Numbered from the stretch's first letter, positions 17,812 to 27,826 are shown. The stretch: DNA of 64,000 nucleotides from CAYYNQ01 sp964473105 (GCA_964473105.1 CAYYNQ010000058.1:1-64000), one strand, 5' to 3'. Notes: generated from the sequence alone by a model not told the origin. A program made the numbers and translations.

Positions 17812-19203
17812 TCACTTCTTCCAGGAACGTGCGATCTCTTCGAGTGTGCGGCCCTTGGTCTCGGGCAGAAGCTTGACACCGAAGAGCAGTGACAGGATAC
17901 AGATCGCCGTGAAGACCAGAAACGCCGGGCCGACAGTCCCTGTCTTTCCCTCGGCGGCCCCCATGAGGACCGGCATGAACTGGCCGGCGGTATAGCCGGC
18001 GATCCAGATTACAGTTGTCGTCAACATAACAGCCTTTGCCCTCAGGCGTGTGGGGAAAAGTTCCGACATCATGAACCATGGAATGGATCCCAGTCCCAAC
18101 GCATGGGGTATGGCGCACAACAAGATCATGATGAACAGGAATGCAAACGCTCCGCTCAGGCTGAAGATAAAGTTCAGGCCGATGATCGTCATGGTACAGG
18201 CCATAAAGATCGACCCGAAAATCCACAACGGTCGGCGACCCAGCTTGTCAACCAGGCATAAAGCCACGATCGTCAGGATAACCTGCCACAGATTCACCCC
18301 CGAGTACCACCCCAGGGACTCGGCCTTTGTTTCGATGCCTGCCTCCAGGAATATCGACGGCATGTAATAGGCCATGGCAGTCCAGCCCGTCCAGTTGTTG
18401 AAGACCGCCAGCAGGCACCCGACCAGCAGGGCCATGCGCAGTCCCGAGCCAAACAGTTCGCCCCAAGATCCCTCTTCCTGGTTGATGTTCCCCTTGATTG
18501 CCTCAATCTCAAGACGGGCAAAGTCCGGTCCGTCGATTTTGGCCAGCACGGCATGTGCTTCATCAAAACGGCCCTTCTCGGCCAGCCAACGCGGACTCTT
18601 GGGAACCGTCAGCAGGCATCCCAGAAATATGACGATCGCAACCAATTCCGACGCAAACATCCAGCGCCAGCTGACCGTTTCTGCAAGATTTTCAGCCAGC
18701 AGATATGCGACGACCGCTGAAATTGTCGCACCCGATGCGATCGCCAGTTGATACATGATCCCCAGCCGTCCGCGCATCCGTGGCGGAGCCACCTCGGCGA
18801 TATACATCGGCGAAGCCAGCGATGAAAGTCCGACACCCAGTCCTCCGACAATCCGGAAAATATTAAAAGTCACCATGTCCTTGGGGATCGCCGTCATGAT
18901 TGCACTCACCCCGAAGAGGATTCCCGCAAGGACCAGCGTGTTCTTGCGCCCGATGCCATCGCATAACTTGAAACCAAGAAACGGGCCCAGAACGCAGCCG
19001 ATCATGGCACTGGAGGTCGTGAAACCAAACGCCATGTCACTGAGTTGAAACTGCTCCTTGAGAAACTGGTTGGCACCGGTCACAATCACGAGATCATAAC
19101 CAAAGAGAAATCCCCCGGTTGCAGCAACGAACGCAATAAAGAAAGCATAACCCTTTCGGCTCTGGGCACCCTGGACCGCATTCAGCTTCGGATCATTCAT
19201 CAT
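17812..19203 (-). CDS. MFS sugar porter
   Basis: This 12-helix major facilitator of the sugar porter subfamily (463 residues) should import a sugar or polyol by proton symport. Family motifs are GFLFGYDLVIVTGA at helix 1, the loop DGIGRKNTL, PPRMRGRLG after helix 4, VPKSPRWLAEKG before the central loop, LVDKLGRRPL, and the terminal LLPETKGRTLEEIARSWK. GGGAA lies before the start. It sits between the DUF6786-like gene (41 bases upstream) and the RraA gene, suggesting uptake of the compound handled by this block. With inositol-type genes at 7.5-10.7 kb, inositol is one candidate substrate among many. Confidence 0.93.
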   Translation of the reverse strand: MMNDPKLNAVQGAQSRKGYAFFIAFVAATGGFLFGYDLVIVTGANQFLKEQFQLSDMAFGFTTSSAMIGCVLGPFLGFKLCDGIGRKNTLVLAGILFGVSAIMTAIPKDMVTFNIFRIVGGLGVGLSSLASPMYIAEVAPPRMRGRLGIMYQLAIASGATISAVVAYLLAENLAETVSWRWMFASELVAIVIFLGCLLTVPKSPRWLAEKGRFDEAHAVLAKIDGPDFARLEIEAIKGNINQEEGSWGELFGSGLRMALLVGCLLAVFNNWTGWTAMAYYMPSIFLEAGIETKAESLGWYSGVNLWQVILTIVALCLVDKLGRRPLWIFGSIFMACTMTIIGLNFIFSLSGAFAFLFIMILLCAIPHALGLGSIPWFMMSELFPTRLRAKAVMLTTTVIWIAGYTAGQFMPVLMGAAEGKTGTVGPAFLVFTAICILSLLFGVKLLPETKGRTLEEIARSWKK

Positions 19204-19244
19204 TATTTCCCTTCCTTGTCCGTTACAAATATCCCGCCCCCGTT

Positions 19245-20516
19245 TCAGGGCGCCTGCCTGTCAAATTCCCTGAGCGTATCCATGTCCGCGTTGAAATGGC
19301 GCTTCAGGACCTTCTTCAACGCCTTCCTGTCACCCCGCAGCCGGTAGGTCCGGCTGATATGGCAGTATTGCTCGCCCGGTTCAAGAAAGAGCGACGGCGA
19401 GATACACTCCAGTTCGTAGAAAGGATGTACCCCCAGATCCGCAGTCAGGGTGAAGATGCTGACCGCCGAGCCGTCGTAATCATCACCGTCATAGGGCAGC
19501 CAGAATGAGCCGCCGTAATCCATCTCGGGATACTGGCGGAACTCCACAATATTGATATCCATGGTCTTGAGATTCACCGAGGCCATGCGCCCGAGCGATC
19601 GCCGGGGACCCACCTCCACCTTGGTCATGACATTCCCGTTCCCCTTGATCAATGCGACCCCGTCCTCGACGGCATAATAGTTGTCATAGGGGGCATCCGC
19701 GAGGACCTTGTCTGTTGGGATCATGTCGACGTTGAAGTACTCGGTGTTGATCGGCGGGCCGAGTTCCTTGTCCGAACCCCTGCGGATCGGGACCATCACC
19801 ACCGAGTTCGGGTAGGCCGGAAAAATACCGAGGGTCCAGGTGCTGATCGGGCCGGTTTCCTTCGTAATGGCCTTGCGGCCGACATTGCGTGTCCACGTTC
19901 GGCTCTCGAACCCGGTCACCTCGATATCATCGCCAAACCCCAGGGCATAGGGACAGCTGTCCAGCGCCTCAATACGCCGGGTGACCTCGATATCAAACCC
20001 GTAACCGCGAATGTTCTCCAGGTGGATCGGCGCCATGAACTCGATCGAACGCGCGTCGGGGGACAGCGCCGTGACCTGAAACTGGGTCGAGTTCAACGGC
20101 TCGGGAACGATATAAGTCCCGATCCGCTGCTCGGCACCCTCAAAGAAAAACGCATTACGCCCCCCCTCGGGGGCATACCAAATACGTTCCTCACCGCCGA
20201 ACGAGGCCCAGTTTCCGCCGGCCCCGGACTTGGTTGCGCCCTTCCTCAGTTGTTCCTCGTAAATCCAGGAATTGGTATCCCCGTCCACCCCGTCGAAACC
20301 GGTTGACAAGACCCGCCCGACAAGACCCGGGGTCACGACCACCACACGGTCGCGATTTTCGGCATGCAGAACATAGGCCGCATGTCCACAATCAGCAAGC
20401 AGGCTGAGGTCATCACTGATTTTTCTGACGCCATCATATTTCACGGCATGAACCATTCCGCAAAGCACCCACATGGCAAAGAGTGAAGGCAACAAAATAC
20501 GTCGAGTCCGGGACAT
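19245..20516 (-). CDS. Secreted DUF6786-like protein
   Basis: From the ATG at 20516 this is a 423-residue exported protein starting MSRTRRILLPSLFAMWVLCG (signal peptide), with AAAGGA 8 bases upstream. The body looks all-beta and resembles the DUF6786 family, which I recall from Planctomycetes and Bacteroidetes glycan loci. Typical segments are VVVVTPGLVGRVLSTGFDG near the start, FWLPYDGDDYDGSAVSIF, and SPSLFLEPGEQYCHISRTY near the end. That layout is like aldose-epimerase/galactose-mutarotase-type folds, but no catalytic residues can be assigned. The upstream frame to 20825 has no support. It heads the minus-strand block and is divergent from the Nramp-like gene. The family name is from memory. 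Confidence 0.65.
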   Translation of the reverse strand: MSRTRRILLPSLFAMWVLCGMVHAVKYDGVRKISDDLSLLADCGHAAYVLHAENRDRVVVVTPGLVGRVLSTGFDGVDGDTNSWIYEEQLRKGATKSGAGGNWASFGGEERIWYAPEGGRNAFFFEGAEQRIGTYIVPEPLNSTQFQVTALSPDARSIEFMAPIHLENIRGYGFDIEVTRRIEALDSCPYALGFGDDIEVTGFESRTWTRNVGRKAITKETGPISTWTLGIFPAYPNSVVMVPIRRGSDKELGPPINTEYFNVDMIPTDKVLADAPYDNYYAVEDGVALIKGNGNVMTKVEVGPRRSLGRMASVNLKTMDINIVEFRQYPEMDYGGSFWLPYDGDDYDGSAVSIFTLTADLGVHPFYELECISPSLFLEPGEQYCHISRTYRLRGDRKALKKVLKRHFNADMDTLREFDRQAP

Positions 20517-20840
20517 GAAGATCATCCTTTCGAATCTCGATAATCTGGCGAATTCTCTCGGATTCCTGACCCTGCAGGGGCTTGCAACAGTGAGAAAGTC
20601 TGCTGATTTGGATCGGGATTGTCCAATAAAATGATCCAGACAGCATTGGCATGAAACCGGATAGACGAAACCGAAGCCGGAAGGGCAGGATGGTAAAACC
20701 TTGACTCCCCCGATTTTAGAGTCGATAAAGTCTATTTGACCCGAATGACAGGCAAATTTCGGTGGATTAGCCGGGACCCGCAAACAAGGGTCATGACGCC
20801 TGCCGAGAACTTGGATCATTTTCAACCTGAGGTTTAATAC
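20517..20840. promoter_or_regulatory. Spacer between two divergent gene blocks
   Basis: These 324 bases separate the minus block (DUF6786-like, MFS, RraA, dehydrogenase) from the plus block (Nramp-like to HEAT), so both main promoters should lie here. I see a short inverted repeat GACTC...GAGTC at 20703-20723 but no convincing -35/-10 pairs and no regulator gene. Confidence 0.4.
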
Positions 20841-22415
20841 ATGGCTGATTCAACGAACTTTATTGAAGATTCTGAACAAGCCATTCCGGATCCACCCCAA
20901 GCGTTGATTTCCAACAACCCATTGAAGTGGGCACGTTATTTCGGACCGGGCGCAATCGTCGCCTCGTGCACGATCGGCACTGGAGAAGTCCTTTTTCCGT
21001 CCCGTGGCGGCACCCTGTTCGGCTACGACATCCTATGGGTCTTCATCGTGGCATGCCTCCTGAAATGGGTGATGTCCTACAGCGCCATACGCCACATGAT
21101 CCTGACCGGTGCGCATCCGCTGGAACGCTGGAGCAATATCAGCGGACCCCGCGGCTGGTTCCCGCTGTTCATGGTCATCATGATCACGATCTGCATCCCG
21201 GTCTGGTATGCCTTCCTATCAGGAGTGCTGGGGACCTTCTGTGACTGGATCTTCGGGACGGAGCAGAAATACCTTCACTGGGCCGTTTTTTTCATGGTGA
21301 TTGCCCTGGTCATCGTGATGATTGAGACATACAAGTTGCTTGAGAATATCCAACTGATCCTCATCGGGACGATGGTCCTGTTCATGTTTACGGCCCTGTT
21401 GCTGCTACATCCGCCCTGGATGGAGATCGTGCAGGGCATGCTGATCCCAAAGACGCTGGGATATCCGGACTGGGCTCCCATCGCCCTCCCCTCCCTCAGC
21501 GACAGGCCTGTATTCCTTGAAATCATGATGTATATCTCCGCAATGGGGGGGGCAAGCAACGACTACCTGTCCTATGCCTCATATCTGCGTGAAAAAAAAT
21601 GGGGACGTACCCAGCTGCCCATCGCCAGCGACAGCGAACTGGCCGCGGCCGCGGGAAACCGGAAGCACAAAAGCCGGCTTTGGCTGCGGGCCGCCTTGAT
21701 CGACTCATCGGCCAGCTTTGTTGTCGTCGCGGGGCTTGCGGCCTGTTTCTCCATCCTGGGAACCATCGTGCTGGCACCACAGGAAATCCTTCCGGCAAAT
21801 ACCGACCTGTTGAATCACCAGGCCGACTTTCTCAAGTCACTGAAACCTTGGCTTGAACCCTTCTATAAGATTGCAATCATGGCGGCATTTATCCCGATGC
21901 TTTATGGCGGACCCCAAATGAACTCACGCTTCTATTATGAGTTTTTCAGGACTCTGCCCCGTTTCAGGGGGCGGGTGACGACAGATATCGCCCGGAAGGG
22001 AACCGTCTGCTGGTGTCTGGGCGGGGGCGCGATCCTGCTCGCGATGCAATACAGCCTGTTCCCCGATTTTTCATTGATCCAGCTGGTCACGCCCGCAGGC
22101 GTCTATACCGGGGTCCTGACCTGCGGATTCTTTTGCCTGGCCAACCTCTGGGCAGACCGGCGATACCTGCCCCGGCAACTGAGAACAAACGGCCTGATGG
22201 TCGTGCTCAATATCGTGGCCGGGGTTCTTTTTACCATCATGGGCATCAGATCCATGTGGGATCTCCCGGACCTTGAACTGGGGGCGCTAACGATACACTT
22301 CGGCGGCTGGTGGGCATATCTGGCCCTCGCTGTCCAACTTGGCCTTGCCATGCTGCTTGCCGTCATTCTCAGGCGGTTCCTCTACAACACACCCGCTGAA
22401 TCAACCAGTAAGTGA
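20841..22415 (+). CDS. Nramp-related transporter lacking the metal-binding motifs
   Basis: This is an integral membrane protein of 524 residues with about 11-12 hydrophobic segments. It begins, after a short acidic tail, with FGPGAIVASCTIGTGE, the helix-1 motif of the planctomycete branch of the Nramp superfamily. In true Mn/Fe transporters helix 1 carries DPGN and helix 6 carries (A/M)PH. Here helix 1 has CTIGTGE, and the helix-6 equivalent appears to be SAMGGASNDYLSYASYL. Manganese or iron transport is therefore doubtful. It is the first gene of a 12.7-kb plus-strand run, 51 bases before the GH127-like gene, so transport of an organic substrate or another ion for that pathway is possible. 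Confidence 0.8.
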   Translation: MADSTNFIEDSEQAIPDPPQALISNNPLKWARYFGPGAIVASCTIGTGEVLFPSRGGTLFGYDILWVFIVACLLKWVMSYSAIRHMILTGAHPLERWSNISGPRGWFPLFMVIMITICIPVWYAFLSGVLGTFCDWIFGTEQKYLHWAVFFMVIALVIVMIETYKLLENIQLILIGTMVLFMFTALLLLHPPWMEIVQGMLIPKTLGYPDWAPIALPSLSDRPVFLEIMMYISAMGGASNDYLSYASYLREKKWGRTQLPIASDSELAAAAGNRKHKSRLWLRAALIDSSASFVVVAGLAACFSILGTIVLAPQEILPANTDLLNHQADFLKSLKPWLEPFYKIAIMAAFIPMLYGGPQMNSRFYYEFFRTLPRFRGRVTTDIARKGTVCWCLGGGAILLAMQYSLFPDFSLIQLVTPAGVYTGVLTCGFFCLANLWADRRYLPRQLRTNGLMVVLNIVAGVLFTIMGIRSMWDLPDLELGALTIHFGGWWAYLALAVQLGLAMLLAVILRRFLYNTPAESTSK

Positions 22416-22466
22416 TACCGACAACCTGAAACACGCGATCATTATCTTGAAAGGAAGAACACAGAA

Positions 22467-24443
22467 ATGGATTTAAAATACAGCGCGGGAAACCCGTTGA
22501 TCCTCCTCATGGTTTTCTATCTCGTCACCGGGGTGAGCCTCGCCCCCGCAACGTCCCTATCCGACTGGCAGGATCCGGAGTTCAAGTCAATCTCCATTGA
22601 GATCCCGCCTTACGCGGGAGAATCCTACAAGGCTGAGATCCCGGACACGATCGAACTGGCCGACCGTGCCGCGCTCTGCATCAACAGCATCACGTCACTT
22701 GTGAATCCGGAATTTGATTTTGCACAGTATACCTATGTCGACCTGCGGCACGACCCGCCCTACATGGCCATGGAGGCCGGGATCACCAATCTCAATCCCA
22801 AATGGCTCGAGGCGCTCCCAATGCTGCGGATCATGTCAGGCAGCAGGCAGAACATCGATCTTGACCACCAGATGCTTGAGGGACTGCTGCGCAACACCGG
22901 CTTCGACGGGCTGACATACCAGCCGCCGGATCATCCCGGGGCCTTCTACGAGGATTTCTCGAAAAACCAGAACAAGCCGGCCTCAAATATCTTCGGCGAG
23001 GGTCGCCAGCTGCTGACTTGGGCAACCTGGACACAGATGGACCCGGATAATCCGGTCTACCGGCGCGCGGCCGAGAAGAAGATCCAGCGCCTGCTGAAAA
23101 TCGCGACCCGCAAGGGCGACTCGCTCTACTTCCGCCGTACGCAGGGTTACACCCCCGGCCAGGAGAACACCGATGAACTAGAGATCGTTGCCGTCACGGA
23201 CCATGAGGTGAAGGACTCCAAATTCGGCATGGTCGGAACCCCTGTTGCCCATTCCGTCTCTCCGGTCGCGATGGGCGCGGCACGTTATTACCGTGCCACC
23301 GGATACGGTCCCGCCCTTGAACTGGCAACCGGCCTGGCCCGTTATTTCCGGGAACATGCGAAACTGATCGATGAAGACGGCCGATGGCACGGGAATCATT
23401 TCCACATCGTTGCACTCGGGGTCCTCGGGCAGCTTGAGTACGCGATCGCAGCCAACGACCAGGACATGCTGCAATGGGTGGTGCGGGCCTATGAATACGC
23501 AAAAAGTATCGGGGACCCGACGCTCGGATTCTTCGGCGGCATCCCCCCCTGCAACCCCTGTTCCTACAATCCCAACGCCGAGGAATGCGGCGCGGACAAG
23601 GACCGGGACTATGTGGAACCCTGCTCGGTGGCCGACATGGTACTGATCGCCCTGCAGCTGACCCGTGCAGGGGCGGGGGATTACTACGAGGACGTGGAAC
23701 ATTATGTCCGCAATTACCTTGTCGAGACCCAGGTTGACGAAAGCGACTGGATCAGCGATTACCCCGATGACCTCAAGAAAAACATCACGAACATGCACCA
23801 GGCCATCGTGGATGACGACCCCCGGCGCCTCAATTATGACAATGTCGCGCCCCGGGCCATGGGGTCATTCTGTTGCTCCACACCCAACCAGTGGTTCCTG
23901 GGGATCGAGGGACCCCACCTCTGCGGTTGTTGCCTGGGTAACGCCGGCCGGGTCCTCTTCAATGCTTGGGACGCAATCATCGAAAAGACGGGAAGGAAAA
24001 ACCTGCGCGTCAACATGTTGATGAACCGCGCGTCACCTTGGGCCGACCTGGACAGTCATCTCCCCTACGAGGGAAAGGTTGTCCTGAAAATGAAGAGAAA
24101 AATGCGTGTCGATGTCAGAATCCCGGGCTGGACAAACAAGAGCGAGGTCACATGTAAGCGAAACGGCAAGGCAAGGGATTTCACCTGGCAGGGGGATTAC
24201 ATCCATATCCGGGGCCTGAAAAAGGGTGATGAGCTGACCGTCGAGTTCCCAATGGCCGAGAAGACCGTTTACCGTGACCTCAAGGGCAAAGATTACTGGA
24301 TGGATGTCAAGGGATTTACCGTCGTCGACCTGCGGCCACACAAGAAAATTACGCCGATATTCCAACGCGGTCACCTCAAGCGTGACAGGGCCCCCAGCCG
24401 GGATATCCAGCGATTTGTGTCAAAACAGGATTTCATCTGGTAG
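22467..24443 (+). CDS. Secreted GH127-like (beta-L-arabinofuranosidase family) protein
   Basis: This 658-residue protein has a signal peptide (NPLILLMVFYLVTGVSL), an alpha/alpha-barrel-like middle and a beta-rich end. The GH127/DUF1680 marks are present. EPC at Glu384-Cys386 and a CGCC cluster with Cys488-Cys489 followed by LGNAGR match the zinc/thiolate site of GH127 enzymes, where a cysteine is the nucleophile. After it come VNMLMNRASPW and PGWTNKSEV, as in the family C-terminal domains. GH127 enzymes release L-arabinofuranose or related sugars. GAAAGGAAG precedes the ATG. It sits between the Nramp-like transporter and a P450 gene (30 bases downstream). Family assignment is good; the sugar released is not known. 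Confidence 0.75.
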   Translation: MDLKYSAGNPLILLMVFYLVTGVSLAPATSLSDWQDPEFKSISIEIPPYAGESYKAEIPDTIELADRAALCINSITSLVNPEFDFAQYTYVDLRHDPPYMAMEAGITNLNPKWLEALPMLRIMSGSRQNIDLDHQMLEGLLRNTGFDGLTYQPPDHPGAFYEDFSKNQNKPASNIFGEGRQLLTWATWTQMDPDNPVYRRAAEKKIQRLLKIATRKGDSLYFRRTQGYTPGQENTDELEIVAVTDHEVKDSKFGMVGTPVAHSVSPVAMGAARYYRATGYGPALELATGLARYFREHAKLIDEDGRWHGNHFHIVALGVLGQLEYAIAANDQDMLQWVVRAYEYAKSIGDPTLGFFGGIPPCNPCSYNPNAEECGADKDRDYVEPCSVADMVLIALQLTRAGAGDYYEDVEHYVRNYLVETQVDESDWISDYPDDLKKNITNMHQAIVDDDPRRLNYDNVAPRAMGSFCCSTPNQWFLGIEGPHLCGCCLGNAGRVLFNAWDAIIEKTGRKNLRVNMLMNRASPWADLDSHLPYEGKVVLKMKRKMRVDVRIPGWTNKSEVTCKRNGKARDFTWQGDYIHIRGLKKGDELTVEFPMAEKTVYRDLKGKDYWMDVKGFTVVDLRPHKKITPIFQRGHLKRDRAPSRDIQRFVSKQDFIW

Positions 24444-24473
24444 ACAGCAAGGAAATCGGGCCCAAATACCTGT

Positions 24474-25715
24474 ATGGCAAAAGCTAACCTAAGCACCCAT
24501 CCCGAATACCGGGGATTTTGCATGGGCACATCGGGTCTGGACCGCTACCCGGCCTATGCGCGCCTGCGCACCGAGGACCCGGTTCACTGGAGTGAACTCC
24601 TCAACAGCTGGGTAGTTACGCGCTATGACGATGTTCATGCGGGCTTTGTCGACGAGCGCCTGTCCGCTAACCGTATACCCGTGATCATGAGCCAGGTTCC
24701 CCCGGACATGCGCGAACGTGTACAGCCGATCGAGAATCATTTCAGGAAATGGATGGGAATGAACAATCCTCCCGAACACACAAAGTTGCGCGACAAGATC
24801 ACACCCTCATTTGCACCCAAGGTGATCGGCCAAATGAAGGACCACATCCAGTCGATTGTCGATCAACTGCTCGATGAGGTTGAACCGCAGGGCCGGATGG
24901 ACCTGATGGACGATTTCGCCTTCAGGGTCACGGCCACCGTGATCTGTGACATGCTGGGCATTCCCCGCGAGGACCAGAACCGTTTCCGCAGGCAGTCTGA
25001 GGATATTATGAAATTCCTGGGAGGGTCGCCCGCGACCATGGCCCAGACAATCGAGCAGTCACAAAAAAGCCTGATGGAACTGATCCCCTACTTCAGGGAG
25101 CTGATCGGAAAACGCCGCAAAAACCCGAGGGACGACCTGATCAGCGCCTTCGTGCAACTGGAAAAGACCGGGAACGGCTTCGACGATGAGGACTTGGTGG
25201 CCATGTGTATTTTCCTGTTCTTTGCCGGCCATGAAACCACGATGAACCTGGTCGGGAACGGGTTTCTTGCGATGTTCCAGAATCCCGGCGAGAAGGAGAA
25301 ACTCCAGCAGGACCCGTCCCTGCTTCCGACTGCTGTCGAAGAATTCCTGCGTTACTACAGTTCGCTTCAGCGGCAGGTCCGGCTCGTCTCCGAGGATCTC
25401 GAGATCCGGGGCAGGAAAATCAGCAGGGGCCAGGGGGTGATGCTGATGCAGGGGGCGGCCAATCGCGATCCCGAGGTCTTTGACGACCCAGACCGGCTGG
25501 ATATCACCCGCAAGCCCAACCGACATCTTGCGTTCAGCGTCGGGACACATTTCTGCCTGGGGGCACCGCTGGCCCGGCTCGAAGGTAGGATCGCGTTCGG
25601 CACGGTCCTCGAACGCTTCCCGGACATCCGACTGGACTGCAGGATTGAGGAACTCAAATGGCACCCCACCATGACCTTCCTCTCCATGAAATCAATGCCC
25701 GTTCGACTGCGTTGA
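24474..25715 (+). CDS. Cytochrome P450 (second copy)
   Basis: This 413-residue soluble P450 has the I-helix motif AGHETT, the ExxR motif in EEFLRYY, and the heme loop FSVGTHFCLGAPLARLE with the axial Cys at residue 361. It is clearly related to the P450 at 6136-7377 but not a recent copy. It lies 30 bases after the GH127-like gene and 53 before the GH32-like gene, inside a run of carbohydrate genes on one strand. P450s of marine polysaccharide degraders are known to demethylate 6-O-methyl-galactose, so oxidative demethylation of a sugar is a reasonable hypothesis. No ferredoxin or reductase gene is nearby. Confidence 0.95.
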   Translation: MAKANLSTHPEYRGFCMGTSGLDRYPAYARLRTEDPVHWSELLNSWVVTRYDDVHAGFVDERLSANRIPVIMSQVPPDMRERVQPIENHFRKWMGMNNPPEHTKLRDKITPSFAPKVIGQMKDHIQSIVDQLLDEVEPQGRMDLMDDFAFRVTATVICDMLGIPREDQNRFRRQSEDIMKFLGGSPATMAQTIEQSQKSLMELIPYFRELIGKRRKNPRDDLISAFVQLEKTGNGFDDEDLVAMCIFLFFAGHETTMNLVGNGFLAMFQNPGEKEKLQQDPSLLPTAVEEFLRYYSSLQRQVRLVSEDLEIRGRKISRGQGVMLMQGAANRDPEVFDDPDRLDITRKPNRHLAFSVGTHFCLGAPLARLEGRIAFGTVLERFPDIRLDCRIEELKWHPTMTFLSMKSMPVRLR

Positions 25716-25768
25716 ACACCCATGTCCTCTCATTCGCAACTATCATCGGTCAAAGGAGACCCTGTCCC

Positions 25769-27826
25769 ATGAAATCAACTTTCCCTCTCATAACGTCCCT
25801 GTTTTTTATTCTCCCCTCCCTGCTCACCGCCGGGATGAACGTGATTGCAGACTTTGAATCAGGCAACTTCGACAACTGGACGGTCTCGGGCAACGCATTC
25901 GGACCGGCCCCGACAAAAAAATCCCCTCCGGGACAGGGTCATGTCACGGGCTATCTCGATGAGCATTACGTCAGTTCACATCATGGAGGCATCGCAGCAA
26001 AGGGCGTGCTCACATCGCCACCGTTCATCATCGAGAAGAACTATATCAACTTCTTGTCGGGTGGCGGACATCATCCACGCGACCTCTCCGTCAAGATGCC
26101 GGTTGATTTCTGGGGCGACGAGGCCTGCGTAACTCTGGTCGTGGATCCAACCCCCTTCCCCTACGGGCCGGAGACCCTGTTCGGGGCACATAACAACCTA
26201 AGGGTTGGCGACAACCACGTCGAGTTGCGCAGCCGGACGGGGCGCGGGCTGAATCCCGATGGTTCACTTGCATTGAAATGGGAAACCTGGGACGTAAGAT
26301 CCATGAGGGGGAAAACCGCCTGGATCAGGATCGTCGACAACTGCGACAAGCCGGAAGGTTTCATTTGTGTCGACCAGGTCTACCAGGGCGACCAACCGAT
26401 GCGGGATATCCAGCGCAATGAGGAAATTCTGCGCCTAGCTAACGAGAATGTCCGCAGGGCCGAATCAGAGACACCCCCCAAACGCGGATTCCATTTCATG
26501 CCGTCCGTATTCGGTTTCGGCGGGCATACCATGACATTCGCCGATGGCATGTATCATCTCTTTTATATCTACGGCCCGTTTCTCGACAGGAAACACAATA
26601 ATGCACGCGGGTTCTGGCGGTATGCACGATCCCGGGACCTGGTCTACTGGGAACATATGCCCGTCGTCATGTGGCCCGCCGAGGAACTGGGTTCCTTTTA
26701 TTGCGCTTCCGGCAAGGCCGTGATGGGCGATGACGGTTATCCCTACATGATCTACACCAGCCGCAGTTCCGAACGCGGCATGGACCAGATGGCAGCAAGG
26801 GGGAGCAAGGACTGGATCAACTGGCGCAAACATCCGGGGAATCCTGTTGTCACGACCAGGCCTCCAAACCCGATGACACATGAAACAGACAACGCCGTCT
26901 TCAAGTATAAGGACGCATGGTACATGGTTCTCGGCGGTGGCCAATTCATCCAGGAAGGAAATGAACGGGTATACAAGGGGTGCTTCTCGCTTTACCGGTC
27001 CGCCGACCTTGATGCCTGGGAATTTCTGGGTGTCCCATACGTCGCGGAAACAAAGGGCTGGGAGGAACCGGACATGTTTCCCATGGACGACAGGTGGGTT
27101 GTAGTCGCCGAGCCGTTTGGACCCAGCCGGTATTATATCGGTGATTTCGACTGGGAGAAAATCGAGTTCAAGCCCAAGCTGCAGGAGTTCCTCGATTACG
27201 CCGGTGTTGCCGGTCATGACCCCAAGAAACACATGATGCACAACTTCACAGGCCACTACATCTTCTGTGATGCCCTCGAGGACGACCAAAACCGCCGGAT
27301 CCTGGTCGGGATTGGTCCCGGCGGCCTGGCATTGCCCCGTGTTGTATCACTCAGGCCGGATGGAAAACTGAACCAGCATCCCCCTGTCGAGTTCGAGAAA
27401 TTGCGCAGGGGGCATGACGGGGTCAAGGACGTTCTCATTGATGATGACTCAAGACCATTCAACAAGATCCGCAGCGACCTCCTTGAAATCAAGGTTGAAC
27501 TGAAACCGGATTCGGCTGAGGAATTCGGCCTCAAGGTTCGCTGTTCGGATGACGGCGGCCGGTTTGTCAAGATCGCATGCGATGGTGATTATCTCGAGGT
27601 GGCTGGTGAGAAGACACCCGCACGACTGATGGATGGGGAATCAACCTTGCGCCTGCATGTCTTCCTCGACATGCACCGGCTCGAGGTCTTCGCCACCGAC
27701 TGGGTGGTCTATACCGAGTCAATGACGGGGATCCTCCCGGACGACCTTGCGGGCGAGGTCTTTTCAAGCGGCGGGAGAACCCGGGTCAATAGGCTCGACA
27801 TCTGGGAACTGGCCTCCATCTGGTAA
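25769..27826 (+). CDS. Secreted GH32-like protein with altered catalytic site
   Basis: This 685-residue exported protein starts MKSTFPLITSLFFILPSLLT; AAGGAG at 25752-25757 supports the ATG at 25769 over the open frame upstream. Residues about 24-205 form the jelly-roll-like module that precedes planctomycete levanase-type enzymes (VIADFESGNFDNWTVSGNAFG). A five-bladed-propeller region follows (FHFMPS... MYHLFYIYG, YTSRSSERG, WYMVLGGG, WEEPDMF), then a C-terminal beta-sandwich (LRLHVFLDMHRLEVF). The GH32 nucleophile motif NDPNG is replaced by GFGGHT near residue 249, and RDP by TDN; the acid/base-like Glu in WEEPD is kept. Normal invertase-type hydrolysis is therefore doubtful. It is in the same run as GH127-like and P450 genes. 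Confidence 0.8.
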   Translation: MKSTFPLITSLFFILPSLLTAGMNVIADFESGNFDNWTVSGNAFGPAPTKKSPPGQGHVTGYLDEHYVSSHHGGIAAKGVLTSPPFIIEKNYINFLSGGGHHPRDLSVKMPVDFWGDEACVTLVVDPTPFPYGPETLFGAHNNLRVGDNHVELRSRTGRGLNPDGSLALKWETWDVRSMRGKTAWIRIVDNCDKPEGFICVDQVYQGDQPMRDIQRNEEILRLANENVRRAESETPPKRGFHFMPSVFGFGGHTMTFADGMYHLFYIYGPFLDRKHNNARGFWRYARSRDLVYWEHMPVVMWPAEELGSFYCASGKAVMGDDGYPYMIYTSRSSERGMDQMAARGSKDWINWRKHPGNPVVTTRPPNPMTHETDNAVFKYKDAWYMVLGGGQFIQEGNERVYKGCFSLYRSADLDAWEFLGVPYVAETKGWEEPDMFPMDDRWVVVAEPFGPSRYYIGDFDWEKIEFKPKLQEFLDYAGVAGHDPKKHMMHNFTGHYIFCDALEDDQNRRILVGIGPGGLALPRVVSLRPDGKLNQHPPVEFEKLRRGHDGVKDVLIDDDSRPFNKIRSDLLEIKVELKPDSAEEFGLKVRCSDDGGRFVKIACDGDYLEVAGEKTPARLMDGESTLRLHVFLDMHRLEVFATDWVVYTESMTGILPDDLAGEVFSSGGRTRVNRLDIWELASIW

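Noticed and set aside
20703..20723. Inverted repeat GACTC...GAGTC in the divergent spacer
   Set aside because: Five-base arms are expected by chance; kept only as a note in the spacer entry.
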